DNA of 47,743 bases from an uncultured Clostridia bacterium (lineage in GTDB: Bacteria > Bacillota > Clostridia > Christensenellales > Borkfalkiaceae). Shown piece after piece: positions 36,977 to 45,786 of this stretch (positions within the stretch are counted from its first letter, which is position 1; every line of letters starts with the position of its first letter). A program made the position numbers and the translations under genes. The DNA lies in NCBI GenBank assembly GCA_949282385.1, contig CASDOP010000004.1, positions 1-47,743 of the forward strand, read 5' to 3'. Below the pieces are notes generated by a model, which did not search any database, was not told the DNA's origin, and was given only the letters and a program-made list of their open reading frames with translations.

Positions 36977-38058
36977 CTCTTTATTGCACCTCCCTCTATG
37001 CGTATTCTGTTCGATTGTCTGCCGCACAATACGCGCTCGGCGTGAGTGCAGGTTAAAATGGTCTGCAACCCCTCCGTTCTGCCCACAAGCTTTTTGCGGC
37101 GGGAAAGGTCGAGTTCGCTCATGACGTCGTCTAAAATCAGCACGGGATATTCGCCGCTCATCTGCCTGAAAATTTCCACTTCCGCCAGTTTGAAAGCGAG
37201 CGCAGCCGTCCTCGTCTGCCCCTGCGAGGCGTAAGTTTTTGCGTCCTCGCCGTCTATCTTTATGTCTATGTCGTCGCGGTGCGGTCCCGAGCCGGTAAAG
37301 CCCAATCGCACGTCGCGCTCGTAGTTATTTTTCAGATCGTCGTAAAGTCGGCTCTTTATTTCGCCCTCGTCCCCCTTATACTTCCTTTCGGGCGAAACGG
37401 ACAACTTTTCCTTGCCGTCGGTGAGGTATGAGTGCGCCTCCGCGGCAAGGGGCGCGAGGCGGGAGATATATTCCGCCCTCTGTCTTGCGACAGCCGCGGC
37501 GTAGGTGCAGAGCTGTTCGTCCCAGACGGGCAGAGTGTCGAACACCATCTCGAGGTCGCGATTTTTCAATAGATTGTTGCGCTGTTCTAAAATTTTGTTG
37601 TAGCGCTGAAGCGCGACGTAGTACGGGCGGGAAAGCTGGGATAAGGAAATATTCAAAAATCTTCTTCTCTCGTCGGGACCGTCCTGGATGAGGCGCAGTT
37701 CCTGCGGGGAAAAAAACACGGCGTAGAGGTTGCCTAAAAGGTCGGCGTTGCGCGTTATTTTGTTGCCGTTCACCTTGAGTTCCCTGCCCGTTTCGTTTAT
37801 GCGCGCGGAGAGAGTTATGCCGCCGTAAACGCCCTCGCATTCGGCGGAAATTTCCGAAAATTCCTGTCCGTAGCGTATGAGCTGTTTATCCCTTCTCGCC
37901 CTCGGCGAAGTACCCGTGCAGAGGTAAAATACCGCCTCCGCGCAGTTGGTTTTGCCCTGCGCGTTCTTGCCGTAGAGAACGTTCAGCCCTTCGGTAAAGC
38001 AAAAATTTTCCTCCGCGTAATTTCTGAAATTTTTTAAAAATAAATTTTTTATGCGCAT
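36973..38058 (-). CDS. recF: DNA replication and repair protein RecF
   Basis: RecF helps load RecA on gapped DNA. The 361 residues show the SMC-like head: LKNFRNYAE, Walker A GKNAQGKTN, the family-specific FFSPQELRLIQDGPDERRRF, a signature ASQGQTRTAALAFKLAE, and Walker B PVLILDDVMSELD. Normal length. It diverges from dnaA over 101 bases, whereas in most Firmicutes recF lies downstream of dnaA-dnaN on the same strand. No strong Shine-Dalgarno precedes ATG 38058. Confidence 0.96.
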   Translation of the reverse strand: MRIKNLFLKNFRNYAEENFCFTEGLNVLYGKNAQGKTNCAEAVFYLCTGTSPRARRDKQLIRYGQEFSEISAECEGVYGGITLSARINETGRELKVNGNKITRNADLLGNLYAVFFSPQELRLIQDGPDERRRFLNISLSQLSRPYYVALQRYNKILEQRNNLLKNRDLEMVFDTLPVWDEQLCTYAAAVARQRAEYISRLAPLAAEAHSYLTDGKEKLSVSPERKYKGDEGEIKSRLYDDLKNNYERDVRLGFTGSGPHRDDIDIKIDGEDAKTYASQGQTRTAALAFKLAEVEIFRQMSGEYPVLILDDVMSELDLSRRKKLVGRTEGLQTILTCTHAERVLCGRQSNRIRIEGGAIKR

Positions 38059-38159
38059 TCTTTATCAAAACACTTTATTTTAAGGACGATTTGTAATATA
38101 ATGTACCTAACTATTTTAACACAAAAGAACAAAAAACACAAAGGGAATGAACTTAAATT
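38059..38159. promoter_or_regulatory. recF-dnaA divergent intergenic region, possible promoter and origin-linked DNA
   Basis: 101 AT-rich bases. A plus-strand TATAAT (38097-38102) with TTTATT 17 bases upstream could drive dnaA. I see no good DnaA box: TTATCAAAA near 38062 differs from TTATCCACA at two positions. So, although dnaA and recF suggest the origin is near, this piece alone does not look like a complete oriC. Confidence 0.45.
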
Positions 38160-39512
38160 ATGGCGGAAAGTGCGGGATTTGATTTTATTTATAATCCGAT
38201 AAAGGAAAAAATGCGCGAAATCATCAGCCATATTTCCTACATCACTTATATAGACAAACTCGTGCCCATCGACATCGACGGTCGCTTTATCGTGCTGCAG
38301 ACGCCCAACGAAAATTTTGCGCAGTACATAACGAGTACGCTCGCCGACAAGATGCGCGAAGCCATAATAAAGGCAAACGTAGGCGTTTCCGACTTCAGGC
38401 TGGTGGTGGAAGGCAGCAACGATTACGCATATAATCCACCCGCAGACGAAAACGCATACAATCCCCCCTCCAACCTCGACAAAAAATACACATTCGATAG
38501 CTTTGTCGTGGGCAAGAACAACGAGTTTGTTTACGCCGCCGCGCTCAACGTCGCGGAAGACCCCGCGGGTACTTACAATCCGCTTTTTATTTACGGCGGA
38601 ACGGGTCTGGGCAAAACCCACCTGATGCAGGCTATCGCCAACAAGATTAACAACGAAAAGCCTCAGCTAAAAGTAATTTACGTTACCTGCGAACAGTTCG
38701 TAAACGAAATAATAGATACCATGTTTACAAGCCGCGGTCCCGAAGCGCGCGACAGGAGCAACCGCCTGCGCCAGCATTACCGCTCCGCGGATATACTCAT
38801 AATCGACGACATTCAGTTCATAGCCAACAAAAAGGCGGTGCAGGAAGAATTTTTCCACACTTTCAATGAACTCGTCGCCAAGGGAAAACAGATTGTAATT
38901 TCTTCCGACCAGCCGCCCAAGGAGCTTACCGCCCTCGAAGAAAGGCTCAAAACGCGCTTTTCGGGCGGGTTGGTGTTCGACATTCTCCCCCCCAACTTCG
39001 AAACAAAGATTGCCATTCTGAAGAGAAAGGCTTTCGAAAAGAAATGCCTCGTTCCCGACGACGTTTTAAACTTCCTCGCGCAGGATTCGGGCGACGACGT
39101 GCGTACGCTAGAAGGAAGACTGACCAAAGTCATTTTTGCGAGCAAGCTGCATGAAGTTCCCATAACCGTAGCGCTTGCGCGCAGCGCGCTGAGCGAAGCG
39201 GTTTCGGAAGACGGCAAGGAAGAAGTTACGCCCGAAACGATTATAAACGCCGTATGCACGTTCTACCGCGTAACAAAGGGCGACCTTGTGGGAAAATGCA
39301 AGAAAAAAGAACTCGTTCAGCCCAGACAGATTTGTTGCTATCTGATGTGCGAGCTTTTGTCCCTGCCGCTTATGTCCATAGGCAAGGCGCTCGGCAATCG
39401 CAACCATACGACAATTCTCTATTCGAGAAACAAGGTCGAAGAGATGTGCCAGGTCAACGACAGAGTGGCAAAGGACATCGACGACATAAAAAATATGGTA
39501 CTTAAAGAGTAA
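38160..39512 (+). CDS. dnaA: chromosomal replication initiator DnaA
   Basis: DnaA binds origin boxes and melts DNA. The 450 residues contain domain I, a short variable linker with two YNPP repeats (about residues 90-105), the AAA+ core with Walker A GGTGLGKT at 146-153, Walker B ILIIDDIQF, and the C-terminal DNA-binding signature GNRNHTTILYS. AAGGG is 14 bases before the ATG, which is long. dnaN does not follow; a hairpin and mnmG do. Confidence 0.97.
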   Translation: MAESAGFDFIYNPIKEKMREIISHISYITYIDKLVPIDIDGRFIVLQTPNENFAQYITSTLADKMREAIIKANVGVSDFRLVVEGSNDYAYNPPADENAYNPPSNLDKKYTFDSFVVGKNNEFVYAAALNVAEDPAGTYNPLFIYGGTGLGKTHLMQAIANKINNEKPQLKVIYVTCEQFVNEIIDTMFTSRGPEARDRSNRLRQHYRSADILIIDDIQFIANKKAVQEEFFHTFNELVAKGKQIVISSDQPPKELTALEERLKTRFSGGLVFDILPPNFETKIAILKRKAFEKKCLVPDDVLNFLAQDSGDDVRTLEGRLTKVIFASKLHEVPITVALARSALSEAVSEDGKEEVTPETIINAVCTFYRVTKGDLVGKCKKKELVQPRQICCYLMCELLSLPLMSIGKALGNRNHTTILYSRNKVEEMCQVNDRVAKDIDDIKNMVLKE

Positions 39513-39521
39513 TGATATTTT

Positions 39522-39551
39522 AATTGCCCGCAAAACGGGCAATTAATTTTT
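39522..39551 (+). terminator. intrinsic terminator between dnaA and mnmG
   Basis: AATTGCCCG (39522-39530) pairs with CGGGCAATT (39536-39544), then AATTTTTA. It lies 10 bases after the dnaA stop and shortly before the mnmG start, so mnmG likely relies partly on readthrough. Confidence 0.7.
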
Positions 39552-39562
39552 ACGGAAAAACT

Positions 39563-41437
39563 ATGAAAACTTTCAGCGAAGGAAAATTCGATATAGTCGT
39601 TGTGGGCGCGGGACACGCGGGCTGCGAAGCCGCACTCGCCGCAGCCAGAACGGGCATGAAGACGGCAATCCTCACGCTCAACCTCGACAGCATAGCGTTT
39701 ATGGCGTGCAACCCCTCCGTAGGCGGCACGGCTAAAGGTCAGCTCGTGCGCGAGATAGACGCCCTCGGCGGCGAAATGGGCGTAAACGCCGACGCCACAG
39801 CCATTCAGTACCGCATGCTCAACGTGGGCAAGGGCGCGGCTGTGCAGTCGCTTCGGTGCCAGTCCGACAAGGGCGCATATCACCGCAGAATGAAAAAAGT
39901 GCTCGAAACGACGCGCAATCTGCGCATAGTTCAGGGCGAAGCCAAGCGCGTTCTCGTAAAAGACGGCGAAGTATGCGGTCTTGAAACGACTTACGGAGGC
40001 ATTTTCGAGTGCAGGGCGGTCGTCCTCGCTACGGGCGTATACCTCAACGCGCGCACGATTACGGGCGAGGTAGTAAAGGACAGCGGTCCTAACGGCTTTG
40101 CTCCCGCCACCGAGCTGACGAAAAACCTTATAGACCTCGGTTTCAACGTGCGCCGCTTCAAGACGGGCACTCCCGCCAGAGTGGATTTCCGCACGATAGA
40201 CCTCGACACATGCACGATACAGCCCGGGCAGACGGACGTATGCCCCTTCTCCTTCCTAAACGACGAAGTTGCGGGCAACCAGGCGCCCTGCTACCTCACA
40301 TATACCAACAGCGCAACCCATTCGGTTATACTTTCCAACCTCGACCGCTCGCCCCTGTATAACGGCGCAATCGAGAGCACCGGACCGCGCTACTGCCCCT
40401 CCATAGAGACAAAAGTGGTGCGCTTTGCCGACAAGGACAGACACCAGATTTTTATAGAACCCGAAGGAAGCGACACGCTCGAAGCGTATATTCAGGGCAT
40501 GTCCTCCTCCCTCCCCCACGACGTGCAGGTGGAGATGTACCGCTCCGTCGCTGGATTGGAACACTGCGACATAATGCGCTATGCTTACGCCATAGAGTAC
40601 GACTGCATAGACACGCTGGACGTCTTCCCCTCACTCGAATTCAAGAAGGTTAAAAACCTCTTTACGGCGGGGCAGATAAACGGCACGTCGGGCTACGAGG
40701 AAGCGGCGGCGCAGGGACTAATGGCGGGACTTAACGCCAGCCTTTCTCTGCGCGGGAAGCCGCCTCTCGTTCTGGGCAGGGACCAGGCATATATAGGCGT
40801 GCTTATTGACGATCTGGTTACCAAAGGCACAAACGAACCTTACAGAATGATGACCTCGCGCGCGGAGTACCGCATAGAGCTGAGGCAGGACAACGCCGAC
40901 ATGAGGCTGACGCAGCTCGGCTACGAATGCGGTCTGGTTACCGAAGAGAGATACCAAAAGTATCTGAAGCGCAAAGAGCAACTCAGCCGCGCCATAGACG
41001 AACTTAATATTAAAATGAGCGCCGACAGGGCGGACGAAATACTCAAAAGGCACAATCTGCCCGTCGTACACAAGGGACTTTCCCCCGCAGACCTCATAAA
41101 GCGCGGCGCAGATTTGAACAGCTTATGCGAAGAGTGCGGCGCGCTCGATTGGGCGGACAGAAGCGTCAAAGAGAGCGCCGAAGTGGAAATACGCTACGAA
41201 GGATACCTTAAAAAGGGCAGAGAACAGATTGAAAAAGCCAAAAAGCTGGAAGACAAGCTGTTGCCCGAAGACATCGACTATTCCTCGATAGACGGACTGA
41301 GGCTGGAAGCGCGCGAAAAGCTTGCGTCGATACGCCCCCGCTCGCTCGGTCAGGCGGCGAGAATTTCGGGCGTAAGCCCCGCGGATATCTCCGTGTTGAT
41401 GATTTTTCTCGCACTGAAAAACCGAGGTAAAAATTAA
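39563..41437 (+). CDS. mnmG: tRNA uridine-5-carboxymethylaminomethyl modification enzyme MnmG
   Basis: MnmG (GidA) with MnmE modifies U34 of several tRNAs. From ATG 39563 (MKTFSEGKFDIVVVG) there are 624 residues: the FAD-binding GAGHAG at 15-20, family motifs MACNPSVGGTAKGQLVREID and RVLATG-like AVVLATGVYLNA, a conserved Cys pair region around QNNYCPSIE-type CPSIETK, and a C-terminal helical domain ending PADISVLMIFL. A TTG-led extension from 39524 runs through the terminator hairpin and is not credible. The partner mnmE is not in the window. Confidence 0.96.
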   Translation: MKTFSEGKFDIVVVGAGHAGCEAALAAARTGMKTAILTLNLDSIAFMACNPSVGGTAKGQLVREIDALGGEMGVNADATAIQYRMLNVGKGAAVQSLRCQSDKGAYHRRMKKVLETTRNLRIVQGEAKRVLVKDGEVCGLETTYGGIFECRAVVLATGVYLNARTITGEVVKDSGPNGFAPATELTKNLIDLGFNVRRFKTGTPARVDFRTIDLDTCTIQPGQTDVCPFSFLNDEVAGNQAPCYLTYTNSATHSVILSNLDRSPLYNGAIESTGPRYCPSIETKVVRFADKDRHQIFIEPEGSDTLEAYIQGMSSSLPHDVQVEMYRSVAGLEHCDIMRYAYAIEYDCIDTLDVFPSLEFKKVKNLFTAGQINGTSGYEEAAAQGLMAGLNASLSLRGKPPLVLGRDQAYIGVLIDDLVTKGTNEPYRMMTSRAEYRIELRQDNADMRLTQLGYECGLVTEERYQKYLKRKEQLSRAIDELNIKMSADRADEILKRHNLPVVHKGLSPADLIKRGADLNSLCEECGALDWADRSVKESAEVEIRYEGYLKKGREQIEKAKKLEDKLLPEDIDYSSIDGLRLEAREKLASIRPRSLGQAARISGVSPADISVLMIFLALKNRGKN

Positions 41438-41503
41438 GTATTTTTACCCTGTAGCGCATGATTTTTCTTACGCTGAAATTACACAAAAATTAAATTATTC
41501 ATT

Positions 41504-41539
41504 AAAATACAAATTCCGACGGGGATTTGTATTTTTTTT
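41504..41539 (+). terminator. intrinsic terminator after mnmG
   Basis: AAAATACAAAT (41504-41514) pairs with ATTTGTATTTT (41525-41535), with TTTT following. It ends 27 bases before the spoIIE ATG, so its 3' arm overlaps whatever promoter spoIIE uses. Confidence 0.8.
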
Positions 41540-41565
41540 GCGCAGGGACAACGTATAATGCGGCT

Positions 41566-43839
41566 ATGCACGTAAAAATTAAAGTCAAGAGCGTACTTTT
41601 ATATGCCGCATACGCGGTATGCGTACTTTTTATAAACTTTTCTGCGGGCGGAGCGCCCTTTTCGCTCGGCGTCTGCTTTGCCATGCTGGCGTGCGGAGCA
41701 AATCTGTTTGCCTGCCCCGTTATTTACGCGCTCAGTTCAATCGCCTACATAGACTGGATTATGCTGCTTCTCGCCCTTTGGGAGGGCGCTTTCGCCTGCG
41801 CCGTAACTTTTATTTACCGCAAGGCGCACAAAAGAATAAAATACGAATACCCCGCATATATTGCCCTTTCACTCGCGCCGTTTGTGGCGTTTTCGCCTTG
41901 GAACGGCATAACGAGCCTGTATTTTACAGACAACGTTTACATAATAAAAGCCGTTGCGGCTATCGCCGTTATTATATTTTCGCTGTTCTGTCTGAAAGGC
42001 GTTTACGCGCTCTTTTACAGGCTGTGCAGGTGCAGGCTCAAGAGCGACGAAATAATTTGCCTCACACTCGTTTTCTGCGTGGCGGGCATAGGTTTTTACA
42101 ATCTTTGCGGTCTGTACGCTTACCTCGCCTTCGTATGCGCGCTGACCGTCTTTTCAGTAAGGCTGTTCGGCGACCCGACGGCGCTGGCAATAAGCTGCGT
42201 TGCGGCTCTGCCATGCCTTTTTACCACTTTTTCGCTCAGTTACATCGCGCTTTCCGTGCTGCTTTCGGCTGTATGCCTGCTGTTCCGCTCGGCGGGACGA
42301 GGCGCTCCGAGCGCGGCGGCGCTTGTGTGCGGAGCAATTTACCTGTACTTTGACGGAGCTTTCACCTCGGGCGCGGGAAGTGCAGCCGTCAACGGGCTTA
42401 TGCTCGTTTGCTGTTGCATGGCTCCCGCCGTGCCGTCCGAAAAATATATGTCCTCGCTGCTCGAAAGGCTGCTCGTAAGAAAAAAAATACCCGAAGCGTT
42501 TGAAAGCCGTCTGCGCGGCAGAACGAGCGAAAAGCTCTTTAAAACGAGCGAAGTTTTCCGCGAAATAGAGTGTGCGTTCAACAGTTTAGACGAAGCCACG
42601 GACGACGGCACGATACGCGAGCAGACGCTTGAAGATATAAAAAATAAGCTGTGTTCGCGGTGCGACAGAAAGGAAAAATGCAAAAAAAGCGGCGTTTACG
42701 GCGGCTTTGAGCGCCTTATGCACAGCGGAACGATTAAGGGCAAAGTAAGTCTTGTGGACTTGCCCGCGGAAGTTACCACAAACTGTTCGCACCCCGCGGA
42801 CGTGATTGCAGAAATGAACGCCGCTCTCGCGCGCATGCGCAGGCTTTCCGCCGAGGCGGAAAACGCGAAAAACGGCAGGAAATTGCTTGCCAACCAGGCA
42901 AAAGGCATTGCGGAAGTGCTTAAGAGCGCGGCGGTAGAGATAGCGGGCGACGCGCGTTGCGACGGCGAAAGAGAAAAGCGCGCCGCAGACGCCTTGGCGG
43001 CTGCGGGCATAAGCTGCACCGAAATAAGAATTGAGGGCGACGAGGGCGGAGAAATTTATCTGACCGTAGCTGGCAAAGCGGGCGCGCAGACGGTTGCCGA
43101 CATTCTGCATAGCGCGCTCGGGCGAAAGTATATTTTGAAGGACAAAATTGTTTACAGCGGCGACAGGTGCTGCCTTATATACGCAGAGCCGCCCGAGTTT
43201 GACGCGGCTTTCGGCGTTGCGTTCGCCGTAAAAGAGGGCGAAAAGGCTTCGGGCGACACTCATTCGGTTATAAAGATAAACGAGCACTGCTTTCTCGCCG
43301 CGCTGTGCGACGGCATGGGCAGCGGAGAGTATGCAAAGAAGGTTTCTTCCACCACCATTTCGCTTATCGAGGCGTTTTATCGCGCAGAAATGCCCTCCGC
43401 TACCGTGCTTGAAACGATTAACAAGCTGATGTGCTTCAACCGCGACGAGCGGTTTACCTGCATAGACGTTGCGGCGATTGACCTTAACACTTTAAAGGCG
43501 GGATTTATAAAAATCGGTTCGCCGCCGGGCATAGTGATTAAAAGCAATTCCATACGCATTATGGAAAGCGCCTCTCTGCCGCTCGGCATTTTAGAGAGCA
43601 TTCATCCCACGGTTTGCGAAGAACAGTTAGATGAGGACGACTTGGTGGTATTCATGAGCGACGGAATAACTTCAGCTTTCCCCTCGACGACCGACCTTTA
43701 CGGCTATATAGAAACTTTAAAGCCGCTCAACCCGCAGAACCTCGCGGAAAACATTCTCGCAGAGGCAAAAAAACATTCCGCCGGCGTTGCGGGCGATGAT
43801 ATGACCGTGCTTGCCGTGAGAGTTTTCAGAGCGCAGTGA
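41566..43839 (+). CDS. spoIIE: stage II sporulation protein E (SpoIIE) serine phosphatase
   Basis: SpoIIE dephosphorylates SpoIIAA at the asymmetric septum to activate sigma-F in the forespore. With ATG 41566 (MHVKIKVKSVLLYAAY) the protein has 757 residues: about ten membrane segments in the first 300, a middle regulatory region with CSRCDRKEKC, and a PP2C domain with Asp582 in LCDGMGSGEY, SDG at 698-700 and GDD at 743-745. This is direct evidence for sporulation capacity. There is no Shine-Dalgarno near the start; TATAAT lies at 41554-41559, 7 bases before the ATG, with TTGTAT 21 bases before it, overlapping the mnmG terminator. A leaderless start is possible. Alternatives upstream (TTG 41527) lie in the terminator. 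Confidence 0.93.
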   Translation: MHVKIKVKSVLLYAAYAVCVLFINFSAGGAPFSLGVCFAMLACGANLFACPVIYALSSIAYIDWIMLLLALWEGAFACAVTFIYRKAHKRIKYEYPAYIALSLAPFVAFSPWNGITSLYFTDNVYIIKAVAAIAVIIFSLFCLKGVYALFYRLCRCRLKSDEIICLTLVFCVAGIGFYNLCGLYAYLAFVCALTVFSVRLFGDPTALAISCVAALPCLFTTFSLSYIALSVLLSAVCLLFRSAGRGAPSAAALVCGAIYLYFDGAFTSGAGSAAVNGLMLVCCCMAPAVPSEKYMSSLLERLLVRKKIPEAFESRLRGRTSEKLFKTSEVFREIECAFNSLDEATDDGTIREQTLEDIKNKLCSRCDRKEKCKKSGVYGGFERLMHSGTIKGKVSLVDLPAEVTTNCSHPADVIAEMNAALARMRRLSAEAENAKNGRKLLANQAKGIAEVLKSAAVEIAGDARCDGEREKRAADALAAAGISCTEIRIEGDEGGEIYLTVAGKAGAQTVADILHSALGRKYILKDKIVYSGDRCCLIYAEPPEFDAAFGVAFAVKEGEKASGDTHSVIKINEHCFLAALCDGMGSGEYAKKVSSTTISLIEAFYRAEMPSATVLETINKLMCFNRDERFTCIDVAAIDLNTLKAGFIKIGSPPGIVIKSNSIRIMESASLPLGILESIHPTVCEEQLDEDDLVVFMSDGITSAFPSTTDLYGYIETLKPLNPQNLAENILAEAKKHSAGVAGDDMTVLAVRVFRAQ

Positions 43840-44029
43840 GCGCGCCGCACAACTTGTTAACTGTGAGCGCGCATAACAATTCTGCGGTAGCGTTAATCAA
43901 ATTTAAATCTGATATAATAAAGTAACCGCGCCGAGCAGCGAACATGAAAATACAGCCCCATGCTTGCAGAGCTTAAAAAACACAACTTTTTTGCGTTGAC
44001 CGCGACATATTCCCGCACCAATCGCAATT

Positions 44030-44078
44030 TTTAAAAAAATAAGCCGTTTGCGGGCGCGTATGCGCCCGCACACGGCTT
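44030..44078 (-). terminator. backup minus-strand terminator
   Basis: AAGCCGT (44041-44047) pairs with ACGGCTT (44072-44078) and TGCGGGCGC (44049-44057) with GCGCCCGCA (44062-44070), one mismatch between. On the minus strand a run of T (complement of 44031-44040) follows. Confidence 0.65.
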
Positions 44079-44144
44079 TCGTCGGGCAATATGTCCCTTT
44101 AAACCGCATTGACCGCGACATATATGCCGCTTTTACGTTGACGC

Positions 44145-44182
44145 CATTCGCGCGGCAATATTGCCGCGCGAATGCTGTTTTT
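44145..44182 (+). terminator. 30-bp palindrome with T-run, plus-strand terminator
   Basis: CATTCGCGCGGCAAT (44145-44159) is followed at once by its complement (44160-44174), then CTGTTTTTTAA. It would end spoIIE or any local small transcript. Confidence 0.75.
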
Positions 44183-44219
44183 TAACCGCCTGCGGACACA
44201 TGAATATTTAAGCAATGAA

Positions 44220-44249
44220 AACAAGCCCCGCGGCTTTCAGCCGCGGGGC
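44220..44249 (-). terminator. intrinsic terminator after malQ
   Basis: GCCCCGCGGCT (44225-44235) pairs with AGCCGCGGGGC (44239-44249) around TTC. On the minus strand it is followed by TTGTTTTC, 14 bases past the malQ stop. Confidence 0.8.
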
Positions 44250-44262
44250 GTAAAATTTCATG

Positions 44263-45771
44263 TTATCTGCCTGAGCGTACCAGGTCGTTTTTGAACCTCG
44301 CCATTTTGTTGCGCGAGGGCATTTCCGTCAGGCGGAACTGCCAGTTTTCTTCCTTTGTGGAGGGCGTGTTCATGCGCGACGCGTTGTCGAGGCACATTAT
44401 GTCCTGCACGGGAATGACGGCTATGTCCGAAGGGGCGTTGAGCGCGCAGAGAACGAGTGCGCGGACCGCGTCCGCTCTGTCGCAAACGGGGGTATAAACT
44501 CCCTCGTACTTCATTGCGGCGCGCATGCGCTTCTTGATTGCGGCGAACTGCTCGTCGTCCTGCTTGAGCATGAAACCGAGGGCGGTATCGTTGTCGTGCG
44601 TACCCGTGTACACCACCGAATGACTTTCTGTGTTCTGCGGAAGATAAGCGTTATCTTCCTCGCCGTCGAAGGCGAACATCATGACCTTCATGGAGGGCAG
44701 ACCGCATTCTTCCCTCAAAGCCGTAACGCCCTCGTCTATGATGCCGAGGTCTTCGGCTATGATGTTGAGCTTGCCGAGCCGCTTTTCCGCTTCCTCGAAA
44801 AGCTGCGCCTTTGGACCTTCCTCCCACTCGCCGTCTATAGCGGTTGTCGCGTCGGCGGGAATGGAATAATATCTGTCCAGACCGCGGAAGTGATCTATGC
44901 GCACGATGTCGTACATCTTCTGCGCGGCGGCTATGCGGTTTACCCACCAGTCGTAATTCTGTGCCTTCATTGCGTCCCAGTTATACAAGGGGTTGCCCCA
45001 CAGCTGACCTTCCTTGGAAAAGTAGTCGGGGGGAACGCCCGCGACGTCGGTGGGGTGCAGATCTTCGTCCAGCCTGAAAAGCTCGGGATGCGCCCACACA
45101 TCCGCCGAATCGTACGCAACATAGAGGGGAATGTCGCCTATTATGCTTATACCCTTGGAATTGGCATAAGCCTTGAGCGCCGTCCACTGTTTTTTGAATT
45201 CGTACTGCAAAAACAGCCAGAAGCAGTATTCCTCGCGGTAGACCGAATTTCTGAATTCGAACATTGCGAGGTGTTCATTGTATTTGTAAGCCTCGGGAAA
45301 GGCGTCGAAAGTAACGCCGTAGCGCGACTTGAGCGACATGAAGAGCGCGTAATCTTCCGCCTCGCCGCTCTCGATAAAATCGACGAAGTTTTTGTTTTTT
45401 ATGTTGAAGCGGGCAAACGCTCTGCGCAGAAGCGCATACCTCGACGAATACAAATCGCCGTAGTCGACAAAGTTTTTGAGCTTGCGCTCGGCGCTTTTAA
45501 GCTCTTCGTCGTCTAAAAGCCCCTGCTTGCGCAGGCTGACGAGGTCGATGAAATAAGGGTTGCCCGAGTTGCAGCTTACCGACTGGTAGGGCGAGTCGCC
45601 GAAACCCGTCTGCTGCAGCGGAAGTATCTGCCAGTATTTTACTCCGTACTTTGAAAGAATATCGACAAATTCGTACGCTTCGGCGCCGAGAGAGCCGATA
45701 CCATATTTATTGGGAAGGGACGAAATGTGGCAGAGCACGCCCGCTCCCCTTTTTGCCGTAAATTTTTCCAT
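44263..45771 (-). CDS. malQ: 4-alpha-glucanotransferase (amylomaltase, GH77)
   Basis: MalQ transfers maltodextrin segments between glucans in glycogen or maltose use. The 502 residues begin AKRGAGVLCHISSLPNKYGIG, typical for GH77; the nucleophile Asp is in VRIDHFRGLDRYY, the acid/base Glu in IAEDLGII, and the third carboxylate in GTHDNDT. Normal length for the bacterial short type. GGGGG precedes the ATG by four bases. It lies 15 bases after dapL, so pyrG, dapL and malQ may share a transcript. Confidence 0.96.
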   Translation of the reverse strand: MEKFTAKRGAGVLCHISSLPNKYGIGSLGAEAYEFVDILSKYGVKYWQILPLQQTGFGDSPYQSVSCNSGNPYFIDLVSLRKQGLLDDEELKSAERKLKNFVDYGDLYSSRYALLRRAFARFNIKNKNFVDFIESGEAEDYALFMSLKSRYGVTFDAFPEAYKYNEHLAMFEFRNSVYREEYCFWLFLQYEFKKQWTALKAYANSKGISIIGDIPLYVAYDSADVWAHPELFRLDEDLHPTDVAGVPPDYFSKEGQLWGNPLYNWDAMKAQNYDWWVNRIAAAQKMYDIVRIDHFRGLDRYYSIPADATTAIDGEWEEGPKAQLFEEAEKRLGKLNIIAEDLGIIDEGVTALREECGLPSMKVMMFAFDGEEDNAYLPQNTESHSVVYTGTHDNDTALGFMLKQDDEQFAAIKKRMRAAMKYEGVYTPVCDRADAVRALVLCALNAPSDIAVIPVQDIMCLDNASRMNTPSTKEENWQFRLTEMPSRNKMARFKNDLVRSGR

Positions 45772-45786
45772 AATCCCCCGATTATT

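Larger units (their letters stand above)
43840..44262. other. convergent intergenic region with nested hairpins and repeats
   Basis: This 420-base stretch has no ORF I can support. Contents, left to right: an extended -10 (TGATATAAT, 43910-43918) on the plus strand without a good -35; TTGACCGCGACATAT at 43996-44010 and again at 44109-44123, with a related inverted copy near 44082-44100 (GGGACATATTGCCCG on the minus strand); a 16-bp nearly perfect stem (44041-44078); a 30-bp palindrome (44145-44174) followed by GTTTTTT; and the malQ terminator. Terminators for spoIIE (plus) and malQ (minus) account for part of it. Confidence 0.7.
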
